A DNA stretch of 64,000 nt from a virus, in the IMG/VR virus record IMGVR_UViG_3300021373_001770, positions 1 through 64,000 of that record, one strand, 5' to 3'. Below the pieces are notes generated by a model. The model saw nothing but the letters and a program-made list of their open reading frames with translations. It was not told the DNA's origin and made no database searches. Below, one piece after another: positions 29,577 through 39,415 of the stretch. The position numbers were made by a program, and so were the translations under genes. The first letter of the stretch is position 1; each line of letters opens with the position of its first letter.

Positions 29577-29649
29577 GTAACAATGAAGTTACGAACAGAG
29601 TAAACTGTTAAAATCTTTATTTATAACCAGTGAGGGTAATGGTCCTCAC
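29577..29649 (+). promoter_or_regulatory. Structured leader with three hairpins
   Basis: GTAAC/GTTAC (29577-29592), AACAG/CTGTT (29594-29609) and GTGAGG/CCTCAC (29630-29649) form three short perfect stems ahead of the abundant virion gene starting at 29666. They may protect the mRNA or set translation rate. Confidence 0.45.
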
Positions 29650-29665
29650 ACAAATTTTATTTATT

Positions 29666-31147
29666 ATGGCTTATTTTAATAATGCGTTTAACAAGACGTT
29701 TGTTGTGTCTTCAGTAGATACTGCTGGTGGAACAGCAACAAGCGCACTTACCGCAGGACAATTAGGTTTAGTAGATGGAGCTGACTGGCAAACTGTAGCA
29801 GTTGCTGGTGGTGGTGCCGTTCCGGCTATCACTGCTGGAGAGCTTGCTTATGTTGTTGAAGGAGCTTTTTATTCTAAAGACACAATTGGTAACAATCCTG
29901 GACACGGTGGGTACAAAGAGTCTGTAAAATCTAAAGGAATTAATCCAAGATATATTACAAGATTATGGGCTGCTAACTGTCTTAGTGCATCTCAAGCAAC
30001 AGCAAGCTTATCATTAGGTTCTGACTGTGCTCCATGTGGTAAAACACAATTTATGAGAATTGATGTAAAAGGTTCTCCAGCACTAAGATTTTTAAATCAC
30101 AATGCATATGCTATTGGTGATTCTGCAAATGTATGTTGTGTAGAAGGTCAAGAATACATTGATCCTACATTAATTGTTGGTGCAATGGCACAAATGGTTT
30201 TAGCTGACCCGCTAATCAAGCCGTTTGTAGCAGAAGCTGATTTAGATGGTGTAGCAACTGCAACATTATCTGCTGGTGGAACAGGTTATGCTGTTGCTTC
30301 AGGTGTTGCAACTACTGGTGGATCAGGATCAGGAGCTAAGGTGAACATTGATTCTCTTGGTACTTCTGATGCTGTAGCAACATTTTCAATTGCTGATGTA
30401 GGTAGTGGTTATGCTGCTGCAGATGTATTAACTATTACTGGTGGTAACGCTGATGCAACATTTATTGTTGATACAGTTACTGAAGGTGGTGTTATTGTAA
30501 GTGTTACTGACGCAGCTGGTGAAGTTGTACAATCAGTTTATTCAATTGCACAAACACAAGATGGTACATACACTCCTTCTACAACTCCAAACACATCAGG
30601 AGCTAAAGTTTCTGCTGAAGTTAAATTTGTAGGTGCATATGTTGATACTGTTTTTGGTAATTGTTCATTTAGAACTACTGATCACTTTAATGCAGAGCCT
30701 GTTGAAATCATTGTATCTTTACTTGATGAGACTGGTAATCCTTGTAATGATTGTGGTGTAGCTTCATCTACTCCAGGTTCAATGCAACAAACTCAAGGTG
30801 AAGAAGTACTTAGAGAATTAATTTTATCTGAAAGATACCGTCAGAGTCCTTTTAATCAAGGTAATGCTGATAGTTCAAGAATCAGAGAAATTGAAATGTC
30901 TTCTGAAATCCTTGCTGCTGTAGATAGATCAGCTACATATAGAGCATATTACATTCAACATTCTGTACCAAGATTCAACAATCCTTCTGGAGTGTTTGAT
31001 AATGATCAGTATGTTTACAAAATTTATGTAAAATGTGATGATGCTGCTGGACAAGCTGCAGTTGTTGACCTTATGGAAGGGTTAGAAGCTTGGGCAGGTG
31101 ATAACGGAAACAAAATTGTATTTGAAGATACTAACGTATACTGGTAA
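29666..31147 (+). CDS. Virion structural protein with inserted beta domain
   Basis: 493 aa from ATG 29666 (MAYFNNAFNKTFVVSS); a longer in-frame start at 29630 lies in the hairpin leader. Flanking parts are a compact fold with Cys pairs (DCAPCG, NVCCVEG, GNPCNDCG). An inserted beta domain occupies about residues 200-280, with LSAGGTGYAVASGVATTGGS and VGSGYAAADVLTITGGN, motifs common in phage decoration and fibre modules. It lies after the ring protein, is followed by a strong terminator and uses a relatively regular codon set, so it is probably abundant. It may be a decoration or tail-tube-related protein. The exact role is unclear. Confidence 0.6.
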   Translation: MAYFNNAFNKTFVVSSVDTAGGTATSALTAGQLGLVDGADWQTVAVAGGGAVPAITAGELAYVVEGAFYSKDTIGNNPGHGGYKESVKSKGINPRYITRLWAANCLSASQATASLSLGSDCAPCGKTQFMRIDVKGSPALRFLNHNAYAIGDSANVCCVEGQEYIDPTLIVGAMAQMVLADPLIKPFVAEADLDGVATATLSAGGTGYAVASGVATTGGSGSGAKVNIDSLGTSDAVATFSIADVGSGYAAADVLTITGGNADATFIVDTVTEGGVIVSVTDAAGEVVQSVYSIAQTQDGTYTPSTTPNTSGAKVSAEVKFVGAYVDTVFGNCSFRTTDHFNAEPVEIIVSLLDETGNPCNDCGVASSTPGSMQQTQGEEVLRELILSERYRQSPFNQGNADSSRIREIEMSSEILAAVDRSATYRAYYIQHSVPRFNNPSGVFDNDQYVYKIYVKCDDAAGQAAVVDLMEGLEAWAGDNGNKIVFEDTNVYW

Positions 31148-31171
31148 TACATATTAATGTTTAAATTAATT

Positions 31172-31201
31172 AGAGCAGGGGGAAATCTCCTGCTCTTTTT
31201 A
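31172..31201 (+). terminator. Intrinsic terminator
   Basis: AGAGCAGG (31172-31179) pairs perfectly with CCTGCTCT (31189-31196), followed by TTTTT. It lies 24 nt after the stop. Confidence 0.92.
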
Positions 31202-31224
31202 TTTTATATATTCTTGTTTTTTTT

Positions 31225-31233
31225 GTATATTAT
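31225..31233 (+). promoter_or_regulatory. T-run plus GTATATTAT motif
   Basis: TTTTTTTTGTATATTAT lies 27 nt before the ATG at 31261, just after a terminator. It is similar to the elements at 40696 and 44935. Confidence 0.4.
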
Positions 31234-31260
31234 CTATATAGTGTATTAAAGTAACAAAAA

Positions 31261-31836
31261 ATGGCAAGCAGACATATATTAAGTTTAGAAATTCCCACAG
31301 TATCTAACTGTGATTTATTGTGTATAAAAGACACTAGTCAATATTCTAAAGAATTGGCTGTTGATTGTGAAGAATTATTAATAACCTTACCTGGTTATTC
31401 GGTACCTGTTTTAATAAAAGTTGATAAAGATTTTGATATGTGCCTAACTGCATGTACTCTTTCTTTACAAAAAGAAGATTGTGGAACTAAACAATCACAA
31501 ATTCCTGATGGTATTTACATTATAAAATATAGTGTATCACCTAACTCTAAAGTGTATGTTGAATATAATCATTTAAGAGTAACTAAATTACTAACTACTT
31601 ATTATGAAGTATTGTGTGATTTAGATGTGCAAGCATGTCAGCCAGATTCTGATAAACAGGAATTATTATCAGAAATGTATTATATAAGAACAATAATTGA
31701 TGCGGCAGTATCTAATGTAGAATATTGTCAATCATCTGCACAAGGTATGCAGTTATATAATTATGCAAAACAAATGTTAAACAAGATATCTTGTCCATCA
31801 GGTAATTGTGGATCAAGTTCAAAATATTTAATATAA
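31261..31836 (+). CDS. Conserved Cys-rich virion protein
   Basis: 191 aa with about 14 Cys (CDLLCIKD, CLTACTLSLQKEDCG, CDLDVQACQPDS, CPSGNCG). The N-terminal 110 residues are beta-rich, and about 120-180 are helical. It resembles small proteins encoded before the fibres in crAss-like genomes. The Cys pattern suggests disulfides or metal binding. It is grouped with the zinc-finger and short-fibre genes that follow within 12 nt. Confidence 0.6.
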   Translation: MASRHILSLEIPTVSNCDLLCIKDTSQYSKELAVDCEELLITLPGYSVPVLIKVDKDFDMCLTACTLSLQKEDCGTKQSQIPDGIYIIKYSVSPNSKVYVEYNHLRVTKLLTTYYEVLCDLDVQACQPDSDKQELLSEMYYIRTIIDAAVSNVEYCQSSAQGMQLYNYAKQMLNKISCPSGNCGSSSKYLI

Positions 31837-31848
31837 ACCAACAATAGA

Positions 31849-32031
31849 ATGGCAAATTGTACCAAATGTAATAAAGTATTTACTTGTGGATGTCAAAAAG
31901 CTAGATCAAGTACAGGTGAACTTGTATGTAAACCATGCGCAGCTAAAGAAAGAGCTGAAATGGATTTATCATCAAGAGATTTATCTTTAGAATTAGCAAA
32001 ACAACAGATACAAGATTTAAGAAATAAGTAA
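31849..32031 (+). CDS. Small zinc-finger protein
   Basis: 60 aa. CTKCNKVFTCGCQKA (about 4-18) followed by CKPCAAKERAEM gives CxxC...CxC...CxxC, consistent with a zinc finger. The C-terminal half is a charged helix (SLELAKQQIQDLRNK) that could dimerise. It is encoded between a Cys-rich protein and a short-fibre protein. I recall similar small proteins in related phages. Function unknown. Confidence 0.65.
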   Translation: MANCTKCNKVFTCGCQKARSSTGELVCKPCAAKERAEMDLSSRDLSLELAKQQIQDLRNK

Positions 32032-32038
32032 AAAAAAT

Positions 32039-32581
32039 ATGGCATCATCTATAGTAGCAACATCTAATACTGCTCAAGAAAAAGAATTGAGTCTTTTAAA
32101 GAGAATCAAGACTGAGCAGAATTTTGCAAAACAAGCTTATGCTAAGTTTCAATCTGCAAGGTTTGGAATTGCATCATGTTGTTATACAGATTTTCAATCT
32201 GCCAATGTAAAAAAAGAATTATGTGATTGGCAAAATGCTGCATCATCAAAAGTTGTTGTAGCATCAGGTGTATCAGGAGTATTTGTTGAACCATTAGCTT
32301 CAATAAATATTAAAGCTAGCCAATCTTGTCCTCCTACACCAACTAATGTTTGTACAGTATTAGATTTAGCAGAAATAATTGCTGATACTGGAACTTATGT
32401 TTTCTGTCAAGATGCACCATTAGCTGTTTGGACTATTACTCATAACATGGGTAAATTTCCATCAGTTACAGTTGTAGATAGTGGAAATAGTGTGGTTGTG
32501 GGAGATATAGATTATACTAATTCAAATGTATTAGTTATAACATTTGCAAGTCCATTTAATGGGTGTGCATATTTAAATTAA
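32039..32581 (+). CDS. Short fibre/adhesin-type virion protein
   Basis: 180 aa. A helical N-terminal half (SLLKRIKTEQNFAKQAYAKF) is followed by a C-terminal beta domain, VWTITHNMGKFPSVTVVDSG then VVVGDIDYTNSN and FNGCAYLN. This W-T-I-x-H-N...P-S-V-T-V-V-D pattern is a widespread phage fibre tip module that forms trimers and often carries receptor contact loops. It probably forms a short spike or a fibre-assembly partner at the tail. Confidence 0.7.
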   Translation: MASSIVATSNTAQEKELSLLKRIKTEQNFAKQAYAKFQSARFGIASCCYTDFQSANVKKELCDWQNAASSKVVVASGVSGVFVEPLASINIKASQSCPPTPTNVCTVLDLAEIIADTGTYVFCQDAPLAVWTITHNMGKFPSVTVVDSGNSVVVGDIDYTNSNVLVITFASPFNGCAYLN

Positions 32582-32616
32582 AAAAAAGTAAAACAATAAC
32601 AATAAATTAAATAATT

Positions 32617-34932
32617 ATGGCAAGTATCAAATTTTTAAACAATATTACCTTAGTGGGTAATCAGCTAGAATTAGCTAGGATTCAAAATTTAGGTAGTGCT
32701 CCCACAGTTTATGGTGATGGTCAATTATATTATGATACTGCCACCAACAAACTTACATTACGTGAAAACGGAAATTGGGTGCCTATCCAAACAGGGACAG
32801 AAGTATCTTATGATTTAACTGTACCAAGTGGAACAACAGCAATTAGATTAACTGATGGAACTACAAATGATGATATCACTATTACAGGTGGTACAAATGT
32901 AACAGTTGTAAGAACAAGCGCAACAGAACTTACTATTAATGCAACAGATTCTGCTGCAGGTACAGTAACTAGTGTAGGTGGAGGAACTGGTATTACAATA
33001 AGTGGTACACCTACAGTTACACCAACTGTTAATATAGATTATTTAGGTTCAGACAACGCAATTTTAGCCACACCATCAACTGGCACTCCGGTTGGTGCTG
33101 ATACAATATGGTTCTCAGACGCTGATGATAGTAACATCAAAAAGGCTACTATTTCAGCATTTCCAGGTTTTGGTAAAGATGGTACAGTAACAAGCGTTGG
33201 TACTGGAAACTCAACATTTATATCTGGATCAGGTGGACCAATTACAGGCGCAGGAAATTTAACATATAGTTTAAGTGCAACAGGAACACCAAGTGCAACT
33301 ACATTCCTTAGAGGTGATAATGCTTGGGCTACTCCTGCTGGTGCATATACAGACTGGAAATTAATTGGTGATGGCGGTACACCAGTAGATATTGGTGATG
33401 GTGAATCAGTAAACTTTATAGGTGGTGCAGGTATTGATGCTACAGCTGCAAGTGGAACACCAAATACTTTAACATTAGCTTTAGATCTTAATGAATTACA
33501 AGCTGTATCTGCAGCTTCATCTGATTATATTGCTATTGTAGATTCAACAGATAACTCTACTAAAAAAGCATTAGTTAGTAGTTTACCATTTACTAACAAT
33601 AGTGGTGTAACTTCAATTGACTTAGCTGGTGATAGTGGTACAACAAGTGCCATTACCTCAACAGGTACCTTTACTATTGCAGGCGGGACAAACGTTACAA
33701 CATCTGCTTCAGGTACTACAGTAACAATTAATTCTACAGATCAATTCCAAGGTACAGTAACAAGTGTAACTGCTGGACTTGGTTTAACTCAGACAGGTAC
33801 AAGCACTGTTAATCCTACAATATTAGTGGATTATACTAATGCAGGTATTATTGCTGATGCAACCGGTATGTCTGGTAGTGCAGAAGCTGATGATATTATT
33901 TTATTAGCTGATGACAGTTTAAGTGGTGCAGTTAGAAGTGCTTCTTTAGTTGATATTCCATTAAACGTACTTGGATTACCTAATGCTGATTTAAATATAA
34001 ATTCTCAAAAACTTACTTCAGTTGCAAATGGTACAGCTGGTACAGATGGTGTTAACTTAGGGCAAGTTCAAGGATTGATTGCTGGTGTAGGTTTATTCAA
34101 AGGTGGATATAATGCAAATACAGGTTTAACTACAGATTTAGGTGCAGGAAATGGTTCATTAGATGGAGCAAGTAACATTGCTTTAGACTTAGGTGACTTC
34201 TTTGCTGTAACAGTTGCAGGTACTGCATTCTTTACAGAATCATTAGAGCCTGGTGATATGATCTATGCTAATACTGATATTGCAGCTAATTCAAGTCCTT
34301 CAATTAGTGATTATACTGTAGTAATACAAGATGCAAACGTTGCTGGTGTAGGTGCTACAGATGGTGGAACAGATAAAGGTGTTGCTGGATTTAGCAGTGC
34401 ATCTTTTGCTGGTACAACAAACGGATTTATTACAATTAAAGCTGGTGGTATTAGTGATGCTCAGTTAGCAAGTACATTTAATAAGATTATTGGTACTGAC
34501 TCAGATATTAATACTTCAGGTGTTGATGTAATTGATCAGTTAAATATGACTGATGGTGTTATTCAATCACACTCTACAAGAACATTACCTGATTCAACAG
34601 AAAGTGCACGTGGTGTAACTGAAATTGCTACACAAGCAGAAGTAGATGCAGGAACAGATGACTTCAGATATGTTACTCCTGAGAAGTTGGCAAATTATGC
34701 AAGTATTAAAACTTTTGTAGGTACATATCCTGCTACAAATACTAATAGTTGGACAGTAGCTCATGGTTTAGGAACAGCTGATGTAATCGTACAAATTTAT
34801 GAGTTATCATCAGGAGCAACTGTATATGCAGATGTACAAAGAGATACGTCATCTCCATATAGTTTAACTATTAACACAGGCTCAACTACTACAGCAAGTA
34901 CGCTTAGAGTTATGGTTACTAGAGTGGGATAA
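32617..34932 (+). CDS. Tail fibre protein
   Basis: 771 aa, Thr/Ser/Gly-rich and strongly repetitive, with TSVGGGTGITISGTPTVTPT-type triple-beta repeats along about 110-430. The N-terminus ASIKFLNNITLVG matches that of the next fibre gene (AIKFLNSQSITG), so the two share an attachment region. The C-terminus SWTVAHGLGTADVIVQIYEL is a common receptor-tip motif. It ends before a perfect 11-bp terminator. A segment (TDSDINTSGVDVIDQLNMTD) is also present in the neighbouring fibre, showing exchange or duplication. Confidence 0.82.
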   Translation: MASIKFLNNITLVGNQLELARIQNLGSAPTVYGDGQLYYDTATNKLTLRENGNWVPIQTGTEVSYDLTVPSGTTAIRLTDGTTNDDITITGGTNVTVVRTSATELTINATDSAAGTVTSVGGGTGITISGTPTVTPTVNIDYLGSDNAILATPSTGTPVGADTIWFSDADDSNIKKATISAFPGFGKDGTVTSVGTGNSTFISGSGGPITGAGNLTYSLSATGTPSATTFLRGDNAWATPAGAYTDWKLIGDGGTPVDIGDGESVNFIGGAGIDATAASGTPNTLTLALDLNELQAVSAASSDYIAIVDSTDNSTKKALVSSLPFTNNSGVTSIDLAGDSGTTSAITSTGTFTIAGGTNVTTSASGTTVTINSTDQFQGTVTSVTAGLGLTQTGTSTVNPTILVDYTNAGIIADATGMSGSAEADDIILLADDSLSGAVRSASLVDIPLNVLGLPNADLNINSQKLTSVANGTAGTDGVNLGQVQGLIAGVGLFKGGYNANTGLTTDLGAGNGSLDGASNIALDLGDFFAVTVAGTAFFTESLEPGDMIYANTDIAANSSPSISDYTVVIQDANVAGVGATDGGTDKGVAGFSSASFAGTTNGFITIKAGGISDAQLASTFNKIIGTDSDINTSGVDVIDQLNMTDGVIQSHSTRTLPDSTESARGVTEIATQAEVDAGTDDFRYVTPEKLANYASIKTFVGTYPATNTNSWTVAHGLGTADVIVQIYELSSGATVYADVQRDTSSPYSLTINTGSTTTASTLRVMVTRVG

Positions 34933-34941
34933 TAAATATTC

Positions 34942-34976
34942 AGAGAGGATAATTAATTTTATCCTCTCTAAATTAT
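34942..34976 (+). terminator. Intrinsic terminator between the two fibre genes
   Basis: AGAGAGGATAA (34942-34952) pairs perfectly with TTATCCTCTCT (34959-34969) around a 6-nt loop, followed by an AT-rich tail. Confidence 0.9.
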
Positions 34977-35003
34977 TTTGTATTTTTGGTAAAAATTATA
35001 TAG

Positions 35004-38000
35004 ATGGCAATAAAATTCTTAAATAGTCAATCCATAACGGGTTCCCTTACAGTTAGTTCAATATCTAATGCGTCATCTGATACAGATAAGTTTTTAGTAA
35101 GTGATAATGGTATTATTAAATATAGAACCGGTGCTCAAGTTAGATCTGATATAGGTGCTGGTACAGGTGATGGTTCTGTAACTTCTGTAGGTTTAGGATC
35201 ATTAGATGGAATATCTGGTTCTATTGCTAATCAAACAACAACACCATCAATAAGTCTTACAAATACTGATAAAGGATCAGCACAAAATATATTTAAAAAT
35301 GTTGCGGTTTCAGGACAAGGAACAATTGTAGCTGATTCAAATAATGATACTATAACGTTAGTAGGTACAGGAGTATCAATAACTACTAATGCTACAACTG
35401 ATACAATTACATTTACAGCATCTAATAATTATTTAACAAGTGCAACATTTAATACTTCAGACGGTGTATTAACACTTAATAGACAAGGTCTTTCTGCAGT
35501 GACTGTTGATCTTGATGGTAGATATGTAACAAGTTCAGGTGTAACATCAATAGCTACACAAAATGGTATTACTGGCGGTACAATAACTTCAATAGGAACA
35601 CTTGAAGTAGATGCCACAGTAGTAAGAACATCAGGTGCTCAAACTATAGCAGGTGAAAAAACTTTTACAAATCAATTAGCTGTAGATACAGCTGGTGGTA
35701 GTGAAAGAATGAGATTATTTAATGAAAATAATACAGCACCCATAGCAGATAGTTTTTCAGGTAATACATCAAAATCATATATATATTTTGATACAGTATC
35801 TGGATCAAATGATCCTGGATACATTATGCATGAAAGTAGTGCAACAGAAACAAATGAAGGTGTATTACATTTAGTTCCTACAGATGATAATGCTACAGGT
35901 GACTATGTAAGTATACATGGAACAAATGATCAAGATGTTTTAAAGTTACACACAAATGGTTTAATTGAATCTGTTAACTTACAATTAGAAATTAAATCAG
36001 GTTCTGGAGCTGTATATGTCAATGATGATTTAACTGTACAGACTGATTTAACAGTATCAGGTGGAGATATTACTTTAGGAGGAACAGGAAGAATACAAGG
36101 AGTAGATACAGTAAGTGCAGGAACTGATGCTGTAAATAAAAACTATGTAGATAATGCAGTTAGTGGATTTGTTGATGGCTCTGGTACAGCTAATGATGTA
36201 GCAATGTGGTCAGATAGTGATACATTAACAGATGCACCAATAGCTATTTCTGGTAATAATGCAACTTTTGCAGGTGATATTTCTATTGCAGGCGGTGATA
36301 TTACTTCTAATGGCATAGAAATTATAAGTAATTCAGCTTCATCAAATATTTTAAAAATAGGTGATATTTCTGTTGATGATTCTATACAACAAATCCATTT
36401 AGATACATGGGGTGCTACACAAATATATTTAGATGATAATGAAACTGATATTAAAAGTGGTACAGTAAAATTTTCTGGTGGAATACAAACATCAGCACCA
36501 ACAACTTATTTAGGTTTAACATCAACTAATTTATTAACAGAAAGAACTGTAGCACAAACTAAAACAGATTTAGGTATTATTACCACTGTTCAAACTGCAA
36601 ATCAAAATAGGATAGCAGTTAGTAACATTAATGGGCCGATTGTATCAATAGATGCAAATACGTCAGCAGTAAGCAGTAGCTCATCAAATTTAGCTACAGG
36701 TGCACAAATACAAACAGCTATAGATACAGCCATAACAGGAGTATTAAAATATCAAGGAACATGGAATGCAAATACTAATACACCAACGCTTACAAGTGGA
36801 TCAGGTACACCAGGTTATTATTACATTGTATCAACAGCAGGGTCTACTAACTTAGATGGCATAACAGATTGGGCTGTAGGAGATTGGGCAGTATTTTCTG
36901 ATCAAGCAACAGATGCGTGGCAAAAAATAGACAACACTCAAGTTGGTAATGTAACAGGTTCAGGTGCTAACACAAGAATACCAATATGGAATAGTTCTTC
37001 AAACTTAACTTCTGATAGTGGTCTCACATTTAATACATCAACAAATGCTTTAGCTGTTAGTGGTGCTGTTACTTGGAGTGGTGGTGGATCTTCAGAATCT
37101 AATAGTGCATATGACAATATGATTACTGGTTTTAGTGATAGTGGTTCATCTACAGTCACCTTAACTTTAACACAGCAAGATGGTGGTACACTATCAACTT
37201 CATTTGCTGTACCACAAGGAACTGTAACAGGTACTGGGTCTAGTGGAAGAGTAGCATATTGGAATTCTTCATCAGGTATAACAAGTGATTCAGCTTTTAC
37301 ATTTACAACTAATAATGGTGGTAGATTACAAGCAAATAATGTAATTCTTCCAAATGATGGAAATTATTTAGGTTTTGATACAAGTGGTAATGCCAGAACT
37401 GTAGCAACACTTGATGCTAATAATAATATTGAAATATCAAACTCTGCTTTACAAAGCGGATCTAATACAAATATATATGGTGGTGATAATACTATATTTT
37501 ATGTAGGAGGTTCAGAAGAATTGAGAATAAATAATGTTGGGGCTATTGGTATTGCTGGAACAAATTATGGTACATCAGGACAAGTTTTAACCTCTTCTGG
37601 TTCAGGATCAAATCCAACATGGTCAAATCCAAATACAGGTAGCAACAATTATGTAAGCTCTGTTAGTTTTAATACTGGTGATGGTATACTTACTCTTAAT
37701 AGAAATGGATTAAGTGCTCTAACTGTTGATTTAGATGGTAGATATAATCCTACTATAGGTACAGATACTGATATCAATACATCAGGATATAGTATTATTG
37801 ATCAGATTAACATGACCGATGGGGTCATAACATCTACTGGTGCAAGAGACTTATTAAATGTACATGTAGAGGATACTAGAGCAGCAGAAAAAACACCTAA
37901 TGATTATCTAGACAAAGCATTATCACTTGACTTTACAGATGAATTTGGTTCACTAGGATCATGGTGGAGTGGTATTACTATGAAAGGTTGGGCTGATAAT

Positions 38001-39413
38001 TATCAAGCATGGCAACTTATTAGTGGTTCTGATACAAGTGCTGATAACGTATTATATTTTAGAACAGGCATTGGTACAACATGGGGAGACATGCATGAAA
38101 TATGGGGCTCTATGAGTTCTAAAGGAGAATTTGGTGATAATCATAGTATTACAGGTGATAGATCTTTTGCATTAGGTGACGGTAATACTGCATCTGGTGT
38201 TAATTCAGTTGCTTCAGGTAATATAACTACTGCATCAAATTTTGCATCAGTTGCATTTGGATATGATACTACAGCCAGTGGGGCAACTGCTATGGCTATA
38301 GGAGCATTAACAACAGCTTCTGGATCTAATTCATTTGCAGCTAATGGTAATACAAGAGCAACTAATAATGATTCTTCATCTTTTGGTCAAGAAACTTTAT
38401 CATCTGGTGCTCAGTCTTTTGCTATAGGATATAAGACAACAGCAAGTGGTGATTCTTCATTTTGTGGAGGTGGTGAAGGTTCTTCTGCTACTAATACAAA
38501 CTCTTTTGCTTTTGGTGCAGATGTAGATGTTACGGCTGCACACAGTGCTGGTTTTGGTAGAACACATGATATTTCTGGTTTAGAACATTTAGTAGGTGGT
38601 TTATCTAATACTATTAGCGGGGGTGCCAATTTAGTTGGTGGATCAATAAATACATTGGCAGGTGCACCTGAAGGTTTACTTATGTGTGGTGCTAGTAATT
38701 CTAATTTAAGTGGTGCTGGTGATTATAGTTTAATAGTAGGTCAATCTAATCAATGTCAATTTGGTGATTGGAGTTTTACTGGTGGTAAAGATTCAGACAA
38801 CTTTAGTAATTTTGGTATTGCATATGGTTCTGGTGCTACTGCAAGTAAAGCAAATACAAACTTTGCTTTTGGGGAAGGTGTTACAACACCAACTAATGCA
38901 ACAGCAGCAAATGATGCTAATCAATTTGTTGTTGGTAAATATAATAGTTATAGTGATGGTAGAATACATAGATTTTCAGTAGGTAATGGTAGTAGTGATG
39001 CTTCAAGATTTACTGCATTTTGTGTAGATAATTCAAGTAGAGTTGGTATCAAAGATCCTACGCCATCATATGAATTAGATGTAACAGGAACAATTAGAGC
39101 AACCGGTAACGTTATAGCATTTTCTGATGAAAGAGTTAAAGAAAATATTAAAACAATTGACTCAGCATTAGATAAAGTAAATAATTTAAGAGGTGTTGAG
39201 TTTAATAAAATAGGTGAAGAAAAAAAATCTATTGGTGTTATAGCCCAAGAAATAGAAAAGATACTTCCAGAAGTAGTTGAAACAGATGATAAAGGAATGA
39301 AATCAGTTGCTTATGGAAATATTGTGGGTGTCCTTATAGAAGCTGTTAAAGAACAACAAGCACAAATAAATCAACTTACAGATATAGTAGAAGAATTAAC
39401 TAAAAGAGTTTAA
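35004..39413 (+). CDS. Long tail fibre with C-terminal peptidase S74 chaperone domain
   Basis: 1469 aa. Residues 1-15 share the IKFLN attachment motif with the previous fibre. A long beta-repeat shaft has internal duplication (FNTSDGVLTLNRQGLSAVTV near 150 and FNTGDGILTLNRNGLSALTV near 890). About 1050-1200 contain YadA-head-like repeats (ATASG, SGAQSFAIGYKTTASGDSSF). The last 95 residues are a peptidase S74 intramolecular chaperone: FSDERVKENIKTIDSALDKV (catalytic Ser near 1374), then SIGVIAQEIEKILPEVV. This domain trimerises the fibre and then cuts itself off. It is probably the main host-recognition fibre. Confidence 0.9.
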   Translation: MAIKFLNSQSITGSLTVSSISNASSDTDKFLVSDNGIIKYRTGAQVRSDIGAGTGDGSVTSVGLGSLDGISGSIANQTTTPSISLTNTDKGSAQNIFKNVAVSGQGTIVADSNNDTITLVGTGVSITTNATTDTITFTASNNYLTSATFNTSDGVLTLNRQGLSAVTVDLDGRYVTSSGVTSIATQNGITGGTITSIGTLEVDATVVRTSGAQTIAGEKTFTNQLAVDTAGGSERMRLFNENNTAPIADSFSGNTSKSYIYFDTVSGSNDPGYIMHESSATETNEGVLHLVPTDDNATGDYVSIHGTNDQDVLKLHTNGLIESVNLQLEIKSGSGAVYVNDDLTVQTDLTVSGGDITLGGTGRIQGVDTVSAGTDAVNKNYVDNAVSGFVDGSGTANDVAMWSDSDTLTDAPIAISGNNATFAGDISIAGGDITSNGIEIISNSASSNILKIGDISVDDSIQQIHLDTWGATQIYLDDNETDIKSGTVKFSGGIQTSAPTTYLGLTSTNLLTERTVAQTKTDLGIITTVQTANQNRIAVSNINGPIVSIDANTSAVSSSSSNLATGAQIQTAIDTAITGVLKYQGTWNANTNTPTLTSGSGTPGYYYIVSTAGSTNLDGITDWAVGDWAVFSDQATDAWQKIDNTQVGNVTGSGANTRIPIWNSSSNLTSDSGLTFNTSTNALAVSGAVTWSGGGSSESNSAYDNMITGFSDSGSSTVTLTLTQQDGGTLSTSFAVPQGTVTGTGSSGRVAYWNSSSGITSDSAFTFTTNNGGRLQANNVILPNDGNYLGFDTSGNARTVATLDANNNIEISNSALQSGSNTNIYGGDNTIFYVGGSEELRINNVGAIGIAGTNYGTSGQVLTSSGSGSNPTWSNPNTGSNNYVSSVSFNTGDGILTLNRNGLSALTVDLDGRYNPTIGTDTDINTSGYSIIDQINMTDGVITSTGARDLLNVHVEDTRAAEKTPNDYLDKALSLDFTDEFGSLGSWWSGITMKGWADNYQAWQLISGSDTSADNVLYFRTGIGTTWGDMHEIWGSMSSKGEFGDNHSITGDRSFALGDGNTASGVNSVASGNITTASNFASVAFGYDTTASGATAMAIGALTTASGSNSFAANGNTRATNNDSSSFGQETLSSGAQSFAIGYKTTASGDSSFCGGGEGSSATNTNSFAFGADVDVTAAHSAGFGRTHDISGLEHLVGGLSNTISGGANLVGGSINTLAGAPEGLLMCGASNSNLSGAGDYSLIVGQSNQCQFGDWSFTGGKDSDNFSNFGIAYGSGATASKANTNFAFGEGVTTPTNATAANDANQFVVGKYNSYSDGRIHRFSVGNGSSDASRFTAFCVDNSSRVGIKDPTPSYELDVTGTIRATGNVIAFSDERVKENIKTIDSALDKVNNLRGVEFNKIGEEKKSIGVIAQEIEKILPEVVETDDKGMKSVAYGNIVGVLIEAVKEQQAQINQLTDIVEELTKRV

Positions 39414-39415
39414 TA

